From Acetobacter sp. UBA5411 (GTDB lineage: Bacteria; Pseudomonadota; Alphaproteobacteria; Acetobacterales; Acetobacteraceae): DNA of 64,000 nucleotides. This document shows positions 36,044-45,483 of this stretch, in pieces (the first letter of the stretch is position 1; every line of letters starts with the position of its first letter). A program made the translations under genes and the position numbers. The stretch spans positions 2,565 to 66,564 of the forward strand of contig NZ_DHNR01000043.1 in NCBI RefSeq assembly GCF_002409645.1, written 5' to 3'. Below the pieces are notes generated by a model, which did no database searches, was not told the DNA's origin, and saw only the letters and a list, made by a program, of their open reading frames with translations.

Positions 36044-36120
36044 GGACCCGTAGCTCAGCTGGATAGAGCGTTGCCCTCCGAAGGCAAAGGTCGAAGGTTC
36101 GAATCCTTTCGGGTCCGCCA
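36044..36120 (+). tRNA. tRNA-Arg (anticodon CCG)
   Basis: 77 nt including the encoded CCA. The acceptor stem GGACCCG/CGGGTCC pairs fully; the D arm (GCTCAGCTGGATAGAGC), the anticodon stem TTGCC/GGCAA with loop CTCCGAA (anticodon CCG, reads CGG), and the T arm AAGGTTCGAATCCTT are all standard. It is the only tRNA in the window and marks the left edge of an AT-rich islet. Confidence 0.97.
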
Positions 36121-36363
36121 ATCAATCTTGAAATACTGTAGATGTGTTTGGGACCGGCGAAGGACAAGGTCTATCGCTAGCGTGAGTTGATGATCATGCA
36201 CGCTCAAGCTTAAGAGTACCTTTGTAGACTGATAGCCTTTAACTATTGGTCTGTCTTGTGTAGTAATGGGTGCCCATATATGTGCGTCGCAATAGTTAAC
36301 TTCCTATATTACGAAAATAATACAGGAAGCATGTCGTCTGGTTATGCGGTGATACTAAATATA
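36121..36363. other. Gap between tRNA-Arg and the AT-rich islet genes
   Basis: 243 nt without a gene, already AT-rich. No repeat of the tRNA 3' end was seen here or at the far side of the islet (to about 38.4 kb), and no integrase or transposase fragment could be recognised. Confidence 0.4.
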
Positions 36364-37560
36364 TTATTGCATGACGGTGAATTTATTTTCCGTTTGTTTT
36401 TCAACAAGATCATACAAGACCTTAGATATCGTCTTGCATGAGGTGAGCGCATCTGTGGTGAAAAGAGCCTCTACGCATTTTTTACGACTCTGTGCTTGCT
36501 GATCATTCTTCAGGCATTTTTCCAAAAGGGCTTCGGCGTTTGTATCCGGGCCAATGACAGCCGGTAGCGGTAGATGATCAAACCATGCCAACTGAGTATC
36601 GTTGCCTTTTTGGGAATGTTCAAGAATCAGAATTGGTCGATCCAGATGGAGATAATCAAACATAAGAGAGGAGCAGTCAGTAATAAGGCATGAAAACTTA
36701 TGAAGATCCGGATAGATATCAATGTCTGGTGATATAAAAATTACATCATCATAATTTTGTATGTTTTGAGAATGAAAAGTCGCGGTGTCATAAGGATGAG
36801 GTTTGATGACAAGCTGATATCCATTTGCTTGGGCCGTAATAACCAATTGATTGATCAACTCCGGGCGGTTCCATAGCGGTGTCATTCCTGCCGAAGTAAA
36901 TGTTGGAACCCAGAGAATATAGTTGCCTGTATTGGATAAAACGGAATTTGCCGTATTGATGCGTTCTGATTCTGTCGCAGGACGAAGCAGTACTTCGTTT
37001 CTAGGTAACCCTGCACGAATAACCTGTTGGGTTCCAAAGGCCGCACGCCAGAAATGGTCCAATCGTTCCGCTGGACTCAAGGTGGCATCAATGGAAATAG
37101 CCCCCAATGTCTGCTCTATCCATGTAATGTCGAGCAGATTATCAGCATTGGCGTTCAACATATCCAGCGGTTTGATCGAAATTCCATGCCAGAGCTGGAC
37201 ATGAACTGCACCTTTCAATGCTGCACGCAGAATGGTGTTTTCAACGCTCTCAAAAGTATTGACACAATGCACGGCAACCGCAGCTTGTGTGAAAATGGAT
37301 AGGATATGACCAATACTTCCATTCATGTTGAGAGTCTGCAAACCTTCATCGGCAAGACGGGTGCATAGCTCTGCATTGGTGGAGCACCAGATTGCCAAAA
37401 CATCCTGCCGCGCAGACATGTTCAAAAAAAGATATTTCGAATTATCAGAAAAATTATGACGACCAAAAAACAGAATGATTGGTTTCTTTTGATTTTTTTT
37501 GGAAATATTTTCCAGACTATAAAGATAGCGGTTTATTTTTTGTGTATTATCATCAGTCAT
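36364..37560 (-). CDS. CDP-glycerol glycerophosphotransferase-like protein
   Basis: 398 residues from ATG 37560 (a GTG at 37584 is less likely). It fits the TagB/TagF clan: LWHGISIKPLDM near residue 125, AGLPRNEVLL, LWVPTFTSAGM, a KPHP motif (VIKPHPYD) and DCSSLMFDYLHLDRPIL near 300. These enzymes transfer glycerol phosphate from CDP-glycerol to build or decorate polymers. The gene is visibly AT-rich compared with its neighbours, which suggests acquisition by transfer. The preceding gene on the same strand makes the donor substrate, 33 nt upstream. Role in a gram-negative: probably glycerol-phosphate decoration of a capsule or O-antigen (inference). Confidence 0.8.
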   Translation of the reverse strand: MTDDNTQKINRYLYSLENISKKNQKKPIILFFGRHNFSDNSKYLFLNMSARQDVLAIWCSTNAELCTRLADEGLQTLNMNGSIGHILSIFTQAAVAVHCVNTFESVENTILRAALKGAVHVQLWHGISIKPLDMLNANADNLLDITWIEQTLGAISIDATLSPAERLDHFWRAAFGTQQVIRAGLPRNEVLLRPATESERINTANSVLSNTGNYILWVPTFTSAGMTPLWNRPELINQLVITAQANGYQLVIKPHPYDTATFHSQNIQNYDDVIFISPDIDIYPDLHKFSCLITDCSSLMFDYLHLDRPILILEHSQKGNDTQLAWFDHLPLPAVIGPDTNAEALLEKCLKNDQQAQSRKKCVEALFTTDALTSCKTISKVLYDLVEKQTENKFTVMQ

Positions 37561-37593
37561 AGTAAAATATAACCTTTCTGTCACTTTGAATTA

Positions 37594-38058
37594 TTAAAGT
37601 AGGTTGTTACGCAAAAGTGTGTCTCGTGCGTTCCTGAGTTGATTTTCCAGACTGACAATCTGCTGACGGTTTATTTTTTCAAACGTCTTTTTGATGTCCG
37701 TTGTGGAAATATCTTCTGTTCTCGGTAAGTAATGGACGCTGCATATGGTATTCAGATCATCAAATTTGCCTTCCCAGTCGTTTCCCATAACCAGAATGTC
37801 AGCCTTCAGGCGTTCAATATCCGATTTTTTCTGTGTCCAGTTTTCTTCGGGAAATACGCCATCAACTTCTTTCATGGCAGCGACAATGGCGGCACGCTGC
37901 TCATAAGGTATGATGCTGTTTTTGCCTTTAAGTGCGTTAAACGCGTCGGAAGAGACGCCAACATACAATCGCTCGCCGAGCGCGCTTGCTCTTTGGAGAA
38001 GACGCACGTGACCGATATGGAAAAGGTCAAATGTTCCATAAGTCAAAACCGTTGTCAC
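37594..38058 (-). CDS. Glycerol-3-phosphate cytidylyltransferase (TagD-like)
   Basis: 154 residues. The nucleotidyltransferase site TYGTFDLFHIGHVRLLQRA contains the HxGH motif, and ISTTDIKKTF is the C-terminal RTxGISTT-type motif (here RTEDISTTDI) of TagD/GCT enzymes. It makes CDP-glycerol from CTP and glycerol-3-phosphate, feeding the transferase encoded next. The C-terminus carries about 25 extra residues of coiled-coil character (NRQQIVSLENQLRNARDTLL). AT-rich like its partner gene. Confidence 0.88.
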   Translation of the reverse strand: MTTVLTYGTFDLFHIGHVRLLQRASALGERLYVGVSSDAFNALKGKNSIIPYEQRAAIVAAMKEVDGVFPEENWTQKKSDIERLKADILVMGNDWEGKFDDLNTICSVHYLPRTEDISTTDIKKTFEKINRQQIVSLENQLRNARDTLLRNNLL

Positions 38059-38387
38059 ATTAACCTCTTATCACGTGCGCATGTTGATCGTGCTGTCACG
38101 TGAGGAGTTGTAACGATCCAATATGGATAAATTTTTAACGGCTTGGCGATAAAGCAGGAACGTTAAGCCAGCTTCTTACAGTTGTAGCAAAACCTCTCGG
38201 ATATCCTCTTTGCTCCGCAGATTTGAGCAACAAGGTTTGAAAGCCAGAAATCTATTTGCTCAGAGTGATTCGAGGCTTGGCGGCCCTATCGCCCGAAATA
38301 TGGATCGTTGCCGTCAGGGTTTTGGCTGCCAGCCTGTCCGGGTAGATGCTATAGGCATGCTATTCATTACCTGCTGGGAGCATTTTT
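38059..38387. other. Gap between the islet and the GST gene
   Basis: 329 nt. The first 100 nt should carry the leftward promoter of the TagD-like gene; base composition returns to the genome norm at about 38200. No gene is supported here; a frame at 38210-38518 runs into the GST gene and looks like a shadow. Confidence 0.4.
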
Positions 38388-39056
38388 ATGAGCGATGGCC
38401 GTCTTGTCATAGGCACGAAGCGTTATTCTTCATGGTCCCTGAGAGGATGGCTGCCTGTAAGGTTGGCTGGTCTGGATGTATCGGAAGACGTCATACCATT
38501 GCGGCAACCAGACAGTAGTGCACGGATAACGCAGGTTTCCCCTAATGGTAAGGTTCCATGTCTGGAACATCGGGGCGTGAAGGTATGGGACAGTCTGGCT
38601 ATTGCCGAATACTGTGCCGAACTTGAACCAGCGCTTTGGCCGGAAAATCGAGAAGCGCGGGCGGTGGCACGATCGATTTCCGCTGAAATGCATTCAGGAT
38701 TTCAGAATGTGCGTTCTGCACTGCCTATGAATCTCGGAAGAAATAATCGTCCTCTTAAGGAGCCGCTCTCTGAAGCTGTCATAAAGGACATTGCCCGTAT
38801 TGATTCAATCTGGACAGAAGCACTGTGCTGGTTCGGTGCAGATGGAGACTATCTTTTTGGTCACGACTTTACCAATGCAGATGTTGCTTTTGCCCCAATT
38901 GTTGCTCGTTTTCTCAGTTATGATATTGATGTTTGTGGAGCGTCACGGGCTTATATGAAAGCTGTTCGCAAGCATCCGTTGATGGCGCAGTGGTATGAAG
39001 AAGCTGAGCGTGAACCCAGTGAATGGCTGGTCGATGCCTTCGAAACCATAGAATAA
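38388..39056 (+). CDS. Glutathione S-transferase family protein
   Basis: 222 residues. The thioredoxin-like N-terminal domain has KRYSSWSLRGWL, where a Ser can act on glutathione, and the conserved cis-Pro in NGKVPCLEH, followed by WDSLAIAEYCAEL. The all-helical C-terminal domain has FTNADVAFAPIVARF. It probably conjugates or reduces small electrophiles with glutathione. GGGAG lies 9 nt upstream of the ATG. Standing alone, with no operon partner. Confidence 0.88.
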   Translation: MSDGRLVIGTKRYSSWSLRGWLPVRLAGLDVSEDVIPLRQPDSSARITQVSPNGKVPCLEHRGVKVWDSLAIAEYCAELEPALWPENREARAVARSISAEMHSGFQNVRSALPMNLGRNNRPLKEPLSEAVIKDIARIDSIWTEALCWFGADGDYLFGHDFTNADVAFAPIVARFLSYDIDVCGASRAYMKAVRKHPLMAQWYEEAEREPSEWLVDAFETIE

Positions 39057-39116
39057 GCAGGGAAAGAGCCGGGTCTTTCTGGAAAATAATTGTATATAAA
39101 AATGGACCGTAATTTA

Positions 39117-40028
39117 CTACCGATACTTTGATTGAAGCTGATTTTTAAGTAACTCAGTGATCCAGTCCACAAAAACCCGTAGCCTTGAAGATCTGTGGCG
39201 TCTTTCCGGATATAAAAGAGTCAGAGGCAAAGGGGGAGCCCGCCACTCGGGCATAACTTCGACCAGCTCTCCGTTGATGAGGTTTGTTTTGACATCATAA
39301 GCGGGGATCTGAATCAGACCGGACCCGGCGACACAGCAGGCTATCAACGCTTCGGCGCTGTTGACCGTCACACGTCCCTGCACGGGGCAGGTCTTCGATT
39401 CACCTTGCTGAACCCACTCCCATTCTTCAATTCGCCCCGTCGCAGGGGAGGCATAGCGAACAACCTGATGAGCCGGGATGTCTTCAGGCGTTTGGGGAAC
39501 GTCGTGCGTCTGGAGGTAAAGCGGGCTTGCGACATTGATCACCTGCAGATCAGCGATATGCCGTGAAATCAGACTGGAGTCCGCCAGCGCGCCGACCCGT
39601 AACGCACAATCCACTCCGTCTTCCGTCAGATTGACGGACCGATCCGTCACTCCCAGCTGAATGTCAATCTCCGGATACGCGGCAAGGAACGCGGGAAGCG
39701 CCGGAGCGACAATCAGGCGGCCGATACGTCCCGGCATCTCCACCCGAAGGATACCGCGTGGCGAACCGCGTTTCTGCTGAAACAGACTTTCCACATCTTC
39801 GATGTCAGCAACCAGTTGCAAGGCGCGTTCATAAAACACCTTTCCATCGGTCGTGGGCGAGACAAGGCGGGTTGTGCGGGAGAAAAGCCGTGTCCCCAGT
39901 TTCGTTTCAAGTTGCTGGATGGCGGTTGAAACACTGGAGCGGGGCAAATTCAGAGAGCCAGCGGCTCGGGAAAAATTCCCTGTTTCCATCACCCGGATGA
40001 ACACACGTAACAGATCAATCCTGTCCAC
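39117..40028 (-). CDS. LysR-family transcriptional regulator
   Basis: 303 residues from GTG 40028, 5 nt after AAGGAGG; the GTG at 40034 sits inside that ribosome site and is too close. Winged helix-turn-helix at residues 1-60 (FIRVMETGNFSRAAGSLNLPRSSVSTAIQQLE), then a two-lobed effector domain as in the CrgA/AphB-like LysR group. It is divergent from the SDR gene with a 109-nt gap that contains an inverted repeat, so it most likely controls that gene and itself. Effector unknown. Confidence 0.9.
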   Translation of the reverse strand: MDRIDLLRVFIRVMETGNFSRAAGSLNLPRSSVSTAIQQLETKLGTRLFSRTTRLVSPTTDGKVFYERALQLVADIEDVESLFQQKRGSPRGILRVEMPGRIGRLIVAPALPAFLAAYPEIDIQLGVTDRSVNLTEDGVDCALRVGALADSSLISRHIADLQVINVASPLYLQTHDVPQTPEDIPAHQVVRYASPATGRIEEWEWVQQGESKTCPVQGRVTVNSAEALIACCVAGSGLIQIPAYDVKTNLINGELVEVMPEWRAPPLPLTLLYPERRHRSSRLRVFVDWITELLKNQLQSKYR

Positions 40029-40053
40029 CAGCACCTCCTTATTGTTCGTTATT

Positions 40054-40079
40054 CTTGATCAGTGTTGCCTGAAATCAAG
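40054..40079. promoter_or_regulatory. Candidate LysR operator between regulator and SDR gene
   Basis: CTTGAT (40054-40059) and ATCAAG (40074-40079) form an inverted repeat with a 14-nt centre, and GTTCGAAC follows at about 40095-40102. The size and position fit a LysR-type site in a divergent promoter. Confidence 0.4.
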
Positions 40080-40137
40080 TGATTTTTCGCGAAAGTTCGA
40101 ACGTTAATGTGAAGGACGTTGATTAAGGAGACATTTC

Positions 40138-40911
40138 ATGGCCGATCATAGTCTTAAGGGCAAAACCGCGCTGATTACCGGCGGAGCCAAGAATCTCGGT
40201 GCGCTGATTGCCCGTGACCTTGCCGCAAACGGTGTAGGAGCCATCGCCATTCATCATCACGGTGCGGAATCTGCTGGTGACGCGGAGAAGCTTGTCAGCG
40301 AACTGAAAAAACAGGGTGTCGAAGCCGTGGCATTTCAGGGAGATCTGACGACCGCGGCCGCCACCGAGAAGCTGTTTGAAGACACTATCGCCGCTGTTGG
40401 CCGTCCGGACATTGCCATCAACACGGTCGGTAAAGTGCTGAAAAAGCCTATCCTCGACATTTCCGAGGATGAGTATGACAGCATGTTCGCCATCAACAGC
40501 AAGGCGGCGTTCTTCTTTCTCAAGGAAGCCGGCAAGCATGTGAATGACAACGGCAAGATCGTTACCATCGTGACATCGCTGCTGGGCGCCTACACCCCGT
40601 TCTATTCCACCTATGCCGGTTCAAAAGCCGCAGTGGAGCATTTCACGCGCGCAGCGTCCAAAGAGTTCGGCGAGCGCGGTATTTCCGTAAACGCCATCGG
40701 TCCGGGACCGATGGACACACCGTTCTTCTACGGACAGGAAGGTGCGGATGCCGTGGCCTATCACAAGACGGCAGCGGCCCTGTCACCCTTTAGCAAGACA
40801 GGCCTGACGGACATTGAAGACATCGCGCCTTATGTGCGGTTCATGGTTTCGGAAGGATGGTGGATGACGGGACAGACCATCCTCGTCAATGGTGGCTATA
40901 CGACCAAATAA
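40138..40911 (+). CDS. Short-chain dehydrogenase/reductase
   Basis: 257 residues. The Rossmann glycine motif TGGAKNLGALIA, NTVGK in place of NNAG, catalytic Ser in VTSLLG, and the YxxxK pair in YAGSKAA are present. GPGPMDTPFF and the C-terminal TGQTILVNGGYT are typical of classical SDRs. The TGGAKNLG start resembles Bacillus-type oxidoreductases of unknown substrate. RBS AAGGAGA lies 6-7 nt before the ATG. Probably under control of the divergent LysR protein. Confidence 0.9.
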   Translation: MADHSLKGKTALITGGAKNLGALIARDLAANGVGAIAIHHHGAESAGDAEKLVSELKKQGVEAVAFQGDLTTAAATEKLFEDTIAAVGRPDIAINTVGKVLKKPILDISEDEYDSMFAINSKAAFFFLKEAGKHVNDNGKIVTIVTSLLGAYTPFYSTYAGSKAAVEHFTRAASKEFGERGISVNAIGPGPMDTPFFYGQEGADAVAYHKTAAALSPFSKTGLTDIEDIAPYVRFMVSEGWWMTGQTILVNGGYTTK

Positions 40912-41023
40912 CACCGCCACGGCATAAAGAGCTCTGGACGGCGAGCGTCTGTTCCCTCTGGGCGAACCCGGGGGAGGGCGCTACGTTCAGAGCCCTTAGT
41001 CATTTTCTCTTTACGGACGCTTC

Positions 41024-42208
41024 ATGTCGCAGGACACAGCCGGTCACCATCCTTTCCTCCGCACCCGTGACGGCCATCATGCCGCTGTCACAAACGAGGA
41101 ACTCTTCTTCGATCTGGTCTATGTCTTTGCCATTACGCAGCTCAGCCACGGCCTGCTGCATCACCTGTCGCTGTTCGGAGCCTTCCAGACTGCGGTGATC
41201 TGGCTCGCCGTCTGGCTGGGCTGGCAATATACCGGCTGGTTCACAAACTGGTTCGATCCGCGCCTGCCGGCTGTCCGGGGCGTGCTGTTTGTCACTATGG
41301 TGCTCGCGCTGCTCATGGGGTCGGCTATCGCGGATTCCTTTGCTGAGCATGGCCTGCCTTTTGCTCTCTGTTTTGCGGCCATGCAGGTCGGGCGCAGCGC
41401 CTTTGTGGTCACGTGGCTGCCGCGTAATCACCCGCTTGCACCGAATTACCGACGTATCCTTGCCAGGATGCTGGTGTCCGCCGTGTTCTGGCTGTCAGGC
41501 GGCGTGGCATCGGACCCTGTGGTCCGCGTGACGTTGTGGTGCATCGCCGCGCTCTGCGAATATGTCTCCCCAATGTTCGGGTTCCCTTTTCCGGGACTGG
41601 GACGATCCAACTCGAAAAGCGAGTGGACGATTGAAGGGGCGCACCTCGTCGAGCGCTGCCAGCTTTTCGTCATTGTGGCGCTGGGTGAGGGGATCATGGC
41701 GACTGGTCTGTCCATGGCCGAGAACCAGAACTGGACGCCGGTTTATCTAGTCGCTTTCATCACCAGTTTTCTGGGCACGATGGCCATGTGGTGGCTGTAT
41801 TTCGGCACTTCCGGCGAGGGCGCCCGACACAGGATCACGCAGGCCGATGATCCGGGAAAAATGGGTGCGACCATCCATTATCTCCACGCGGTGTTGATTG
41901 CGGGCATTATCGTGACGGCTGTGGGCGCAGACCTTCTGATGGAAAATCCGCTGGAAGAGGGAAGCATGGCTTCCGTTCTGGTCATGACGTCCGGTCCGGT
42001 GCTCTATCTGCTGGCCAGCATTCTCTACCGCAAGATTGTCTCAGGCTTTTTTGCTCTGTCCCACATCATCGGGATTGCTGTCCTGCTGGTGCTGATCCCT
42101 TTTGGTCTGCATTTTTCCCGACTGACGGACGCTCTGCTCGTGACTGGGCTGATGCTGGCGCTTACATGGGGCGAACAGCGTAACGAGGCGCAAAGCGTGT
42201 TGGACTGA
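41024..42208 (+). CDS. LtrA-family membrane protein (low temperature requirement A)
   Basis: 394 residues with about ten or more transmembrane helices. The N-terminal signature NEELFFDLVYVFAITQLSHGL defines the LtrA family, and HLVERCQLFVIVALGEGIMATG is the second conserved block. LtrA was named after a Listeria cold-sensitive mutant; its biochemical activity is unknown. It stands between the SDR gene and a FUSC-family gene on the same strand without overlap. Confidence 0.9.
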   Translation: MSQDTAGHHPFLRTRDGHHAAVTNEELFFDLVYVFAITQLSHGLLHHLSLFGAFQTAVIWLAVWLGWQYTGWFTNWFDPRLPAVRGVLFVTMVLALLMGSAIADSFAEHGLPFALCFAAMQVGRSAFVVTWLPRNHPLAPNYRRILARMLVSAVFWLSGGVASDPVVRVTLWCIAALCEYVSPMFGFPFPGLGRSNSKSEWTIEGAHLVERCQLFVIVALGEGIMATGLSMAENQNWTPVYLVAFITSFLGTMAMWWLYFGTSGEGARHRITQADDPGKMGATIHYLHAVLIAGIIVTAVGADLLMENPLEEGSMASVLVMTSGPVLYLLASILYRKIVSGFFALSHIIGIAVLLVLIPFGLHFSRLTDALLVTGLMLALTWGEQRNEAQSVLD

Positions 42209-42264
42209 CATGCTGCCTGTCGGGTTCAACGGCATGTTTTTCGTCACGATTTTGTGTTTAAGCG

Positions 42265-44436
42265 ATGGAGGTGGCAACCGCTTCGTGGCAATATGGGACA
42301 ATGCCATCTCCTCCCGCCGTCCCGTTGTTGAGTCGTTGTGTTAACGCCCTGACACTCAACCCATCGGCGTTTGCGTGGCTCTTCGCCCCCAAATTGACGT
42401 CGCTCGGATTTTCACTCCGCACTACTTTTGCCTCGCTGCTGGCTCTCGCCATCGCGTTCTGGATGGAGCTTGGCCAGCCACAATGGGCGGCCATGACGGT
42501 CTGGATCGTGGCGCAGGGAACGAGAGGCGAGAGCATCTCCAAGGGGCGCTGGAGAGTCGTGGGCACTCTGGCCGGTGTTGCGTCCGCCATGGCGCTTGTG
42601 TCGATGGCCCCGCAGCAGCCCTGGTTGTTCTTTCCACTTCTGGCGGCGTGGGTCGGGCTGTGCACGGCGCTCGGCACATTGGTGAACAACTTCCGCAGTT
42701 ACGCCTTCGTGCTGACGGCCTATACCTGCGCCATCGTCGCCATTTCAGCCGTGGATGCGCAGGATCAGATCTTCGATATTGCCGTGTCGCGTGGCACCTA
42801 CATTCTGCTTGGGGTTATCTGTGAAATGGTGGTGGCCGCCATTTTTATCCCCGATGTGGCGGCCGGCGCGCAAAAGGCCATCCGTTCGCAGTTGCGGGAG
42901 ATTATTTCACGGTCTTCGGGGGCTGTGCGGGCCATTCTCTTGCGTCAATCACCACGAGAAAGCGATCTGCATGAGATCTTTTCTCTGGCGTTGACCCTGA
43001 ATGATCGAATGGAATTCAGTGCGATCGAGGCGGGCAGGAACGAACCTCTGGTGCGCTCAGCCCGGGCCGTGCTGGGGCAGGTGACGCGTCTGACGTCGCG
43101 CGGCGTCGGAATGCGGAGCCGTCTCGCCGCCACTGGCGACGTTCCAAACGGTATCTCTCAGAAAATACTGACTGATGTGGCGGCATTTTTCGAGCGACTG
43201 CCGGAAGAACTGGATCATGCCGTCGCACCGCAAAGCCTGCGGCAGGATGTCTGGACACTCCAGAAACGGTGTCAGGCCGGGATAGAAAACACGCTCGCTC
43301 CCACAGAAGCAGAAAAGAAAACAGCGCTGAACGACAGGATCGTTCTACAGGGACTTGCCCTGCTGCTTGGCGAACTTGAGCACCTGCTCGGTTGTTATGC
43401 GGGCGACATGCGCGAGACAACTCTTTCAGCGCGGTTCAGGCTTGTGCGCCCGCCTGATTGGGGCGCGACATTTGCCAACGGGATACGCTCCGCTCTGGCG
43501 GTGCTGCTGGGCGCCATGATCTGGGAAGTGACGGCCTGGTCTTACGGTGCGCTTTTTGTGACCTTTGTCGCCGTGGTCTGCGCTCGTTTCGCTTCTTTCA
43601 GCAACACCGTGATTGCAAGCCGCAATTTTCTGTTTGGAGCTGTCTGGGCGGTGGCGCTTTCCATCATACCGGTCTTTCTCGTCATGCCGGTGACAGCGGA
43701 TTATCCTATCCTGTGTCTTGCTGTGGGAGTACCAATGATCGTGGGCGGCCTAGCTGCGCGTAACCCCGCCATAGCAGCGCTTGCGGCCTCTTTCGCCAAC
43801 TTCTTCCCCTACATGATCAGTCCGGAAAATCATTTTCGCACAGACGAGATTCACTGGTTCAATACAAGCCTCGCCCTGCTTGCCGGACTGGGCTTCGGTG
43901 TGCTGGTCTTCCGGCATATTCTGCCGTTCAGCCTGCCTGCGTTCATCAGCAACTTTCGCGCGCATGTCATACGGTCGCTTCATCGCATTGCGGAGGACAG
44001 CAAGCGTATTGGAGAGCCGGCATGGGTGGGTTTTATTGTCCGGAACATGGAGCAGCTTATTGCCAATGGAAGAGGGCTGGTGCCGCCGGAAATGGACGGA
44101 CTGCTGAAAGGCGCGTTCTCGGCAATGACCATGGGGCGCAATCTCATGCAGCTGCGCCACTCCTCCACGGACGTCCGCATGCCTTCGCAGGCTCAGCTCG
44201 TTCTGACGCACATGTTTGAGGCGTTGTCCCCGTCTTCCCGCTCGGTCTCAGCTATGACGGCTCTGGTGGAGCGGACACTGGACGCCCTGTTTCAGATTGA
44301 AAAAACTGCAATGGGCGTGGGACGTGAGCAGGTGACAATGGCTCTGGGCTGCCTGATGATCGTGCGTATGGAATTGCGCTACAGAAATCTGTTGCTGGAT
44401 CCCGACTATATCGCTGACCTCAAGGCATGGAGTTGA
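42265..44436 (+). CDS. FUSC-family inner-membrane protein (AaeB/YccS-like)
   Basis: Up to 723 residues. Two similar membrane halves, each with about five to six helices (residues 50-200 and 395-560), are separated by a soluble helical region, as in the aromatic-acid efflux protein AaeB and the fusaric acid resistance family. Landmark QPQWAAMTVWIVAQGTRGESISKGRWRVVGTLAG is a conserved block; only its beginning is diagnostic. Start uncertain: ATG 42265 has no ribosome site, ATG 42301 has GGGA nearby. No adaptor gene is adjacent. Exports aromatic acids by analogy. Confidence 0.82.
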   Translation: MEVATASWQYGTMPSPPAVPLLSRCVNALTLNPSAFAWLFAPKLTSLGFSLRTTFASLLALAIAFWMELGQPQWAAMTVWIVAQGTRGESISKGRWRVVGTLAGVASAMALVSMAPQQPWLFFPLLAAWVGLCTALGTLVNNFRSYAFVLTAYTCAIVAISAVDAQDQIFDIAVSRGTYILLGVICEMVVAAIFIPDVAAGAQKAIRSQLREIISRSSGAVRAILLRQSPRESDLHEIFSLALTLNDRMEFSAIEAGRNEPLVRSARAVLGQVTRLTSRGVGMRSRLAATGDVPNGISQKILTDVAAFFERLPEELDHAVAPQSLRQDVWTLQKRCQAGIENTLAPTEAEKKTALNDRIVLQGLALLLGELEHLLGCYAGDMRETTLSARFRLVRPPDWGATFANGIRSALAVLLGAMIWEVTAWSYGALFVTFVAVVCARFASFSNTVIASRNFLFGAVWAVALSIIPVFLVMPVTADYPILCLAVGVPMIVGGLAARNPAIAALAASFANFFPYMISPENHFRTDEIHWFNTSLALLAGLGFGVLVFRHILPFSLPAFISNFRAHVIRSLHRIAEDSKRIGEPAWVGFIVRNMEQLIANGRGLVPPEMDGLLKGAFSAMTMGRNLMQLRHSSTDVRMPSQAQLVLTHMFEALSPSSRSVSAMTALVERTLDALFQIEKTAMGVGREQVTMALGCLMIVRMELRYRNLLLDPDYIADLKAWS

Positions 44437-44509
44437 GGTTGAGCGGGGAGAGGGGCGCGGCGATCGCAGCGGTTGCGGGTCGTGGCAGGGGGCGGTATCG
44501 GCCTATCTC

Positions 44510-45424
44510 ATGAATGAAACAGCGCATTGCAGAACAGAACTGGTGGCCGTGGTGCTTGGGCTGGACACCATTGCCGCGAAAGAGCCGCAGCTGTGCGTAC
44601 TCACGACCGGAGAAGGCGATGGATTTCCTTCTGGTCCCTTGCAGGCTGGGCAGGCTTCCCTGCAACGCAGCCTTCGTCACTGGGTTGAGAACCTGACGGG
44701 GTTCCGTCTGGGGCACACGGAGCAGCTTTATACTTTTGCTGATGCAGAAGATGATTTTGGCAACCGGGCTGTGCGGATTTCCTATATGGCTCTGGCGCGC
44801 TCCTCTGCGGAAATGGCGTCATGGCAGTCTGTATATGCGTATTTCCCATGGGAAGACCGGCGATCGGATGACGCGCAGGCGTTTCTGATCCCGCTTGTCA
44901 GGCATATGAAAAGCTGGGTGGCCGACAATGAAAGGCGGTTGACGCGCTGTTCGGTTGCGTTCGGTCTGGATGGCCATGAATGGAACGATGAACTTGTGCT
45001 CGACCGGTATGAACTGCTTTGGGAAGCCGGTCTTCTTCCCGAGGCCGGGTCGCGGGAAGAAAGCGAAGCACCACTGTTCACAGGCTGTCTGGGACGCGCC
45101 ATGAAGCATGACCACCGCCGCATTCTGGCGACGGCGCTTTCGCGTATCCGCGCCAAAATTCGTTATACGCCTGCTGTTTTCGATTTTCTGCCTGAGTATT
45201 TTACCCTTTTGCAGCTTCAGCAGGCGATGGAAACGCTGGCAGGCCGCCGGATGCACAAACAGAATTTTCGTCGTCTGGTGCAGCATCAGTCACTGGTGGA
45301 AGAGACCGATCTCTTTGATCCATCAGGGCAGGGGAGACCGGCGCGGCTCTATCGTTTCTGCGAGGCGTCGTCCCAGAACTGCTACCTCGCTGGAGCCAAA
45401 CTGCCTTTGCCGCCGCTTGTATGA
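44510..45424 (+). CDS. nadQ: NadQ-like NAD biosynthesis regulator (Nudix-like domain + winged helix)
   Basis: 304 residues. The N-terminal half has Nudix-fold landmarks (LVAVVLGLD, LRHWVENLTG, EQLYTFAD) but not the GX5EX7REUXEEXGU catalytic box, so it should sense rather than hydrolyse. The C-terminal part (about 205-290) is a winged-helix domain: FTLLQLQQAMETLAGRRMHKQNFRR is its recognition region. This layout and the location directly before nadA-nadC agree with NadQ, the alphaproteobacterial repressor of NAD synthesis genes. Identification is from family knowledge and context, without a search. Confidence 0.78.
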   Translation: MNETAHCRTELVAVVLGLDTIAAKEPQLCVLTTGEGDGFPSGPLQAGQASLQRSLRHWVENLTGFRLGHTEQLYTFADAEDDFGNRAVRISYMALARSSAEMASWQSVYAYFPWEDRRSDDAQAFLIPLVRHMKSWVADNERRLTRCSVAFGLDGHEWNDELVLDRYELLWEAGLLPEAGSREESEAPLFTGCLGRAMKHDHRRILATALSRIRAKIRYTPAVFDFLPEYFTLLQLQQAMETLAGRRMHKQNFRRLVQHQSLVEETDLFDPSGQGRPARLYRFCEASSQNCYLAGAKLPLPPLV

Positions 45425-45483
45425 CAGAGGCCTCGCTGAAAAGTGTGGCAATGTTCACTTGAGGGAACAGGTTTCTGTCTCTA

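Noticed and set aside
36091..38400. Search for a direct repeat of the tRNA-Arg 3' end marking an integrated element
   Set aside because: No copy of the T-arm/acceptor sequence was seen near the right side of the islet and no integrase is present.
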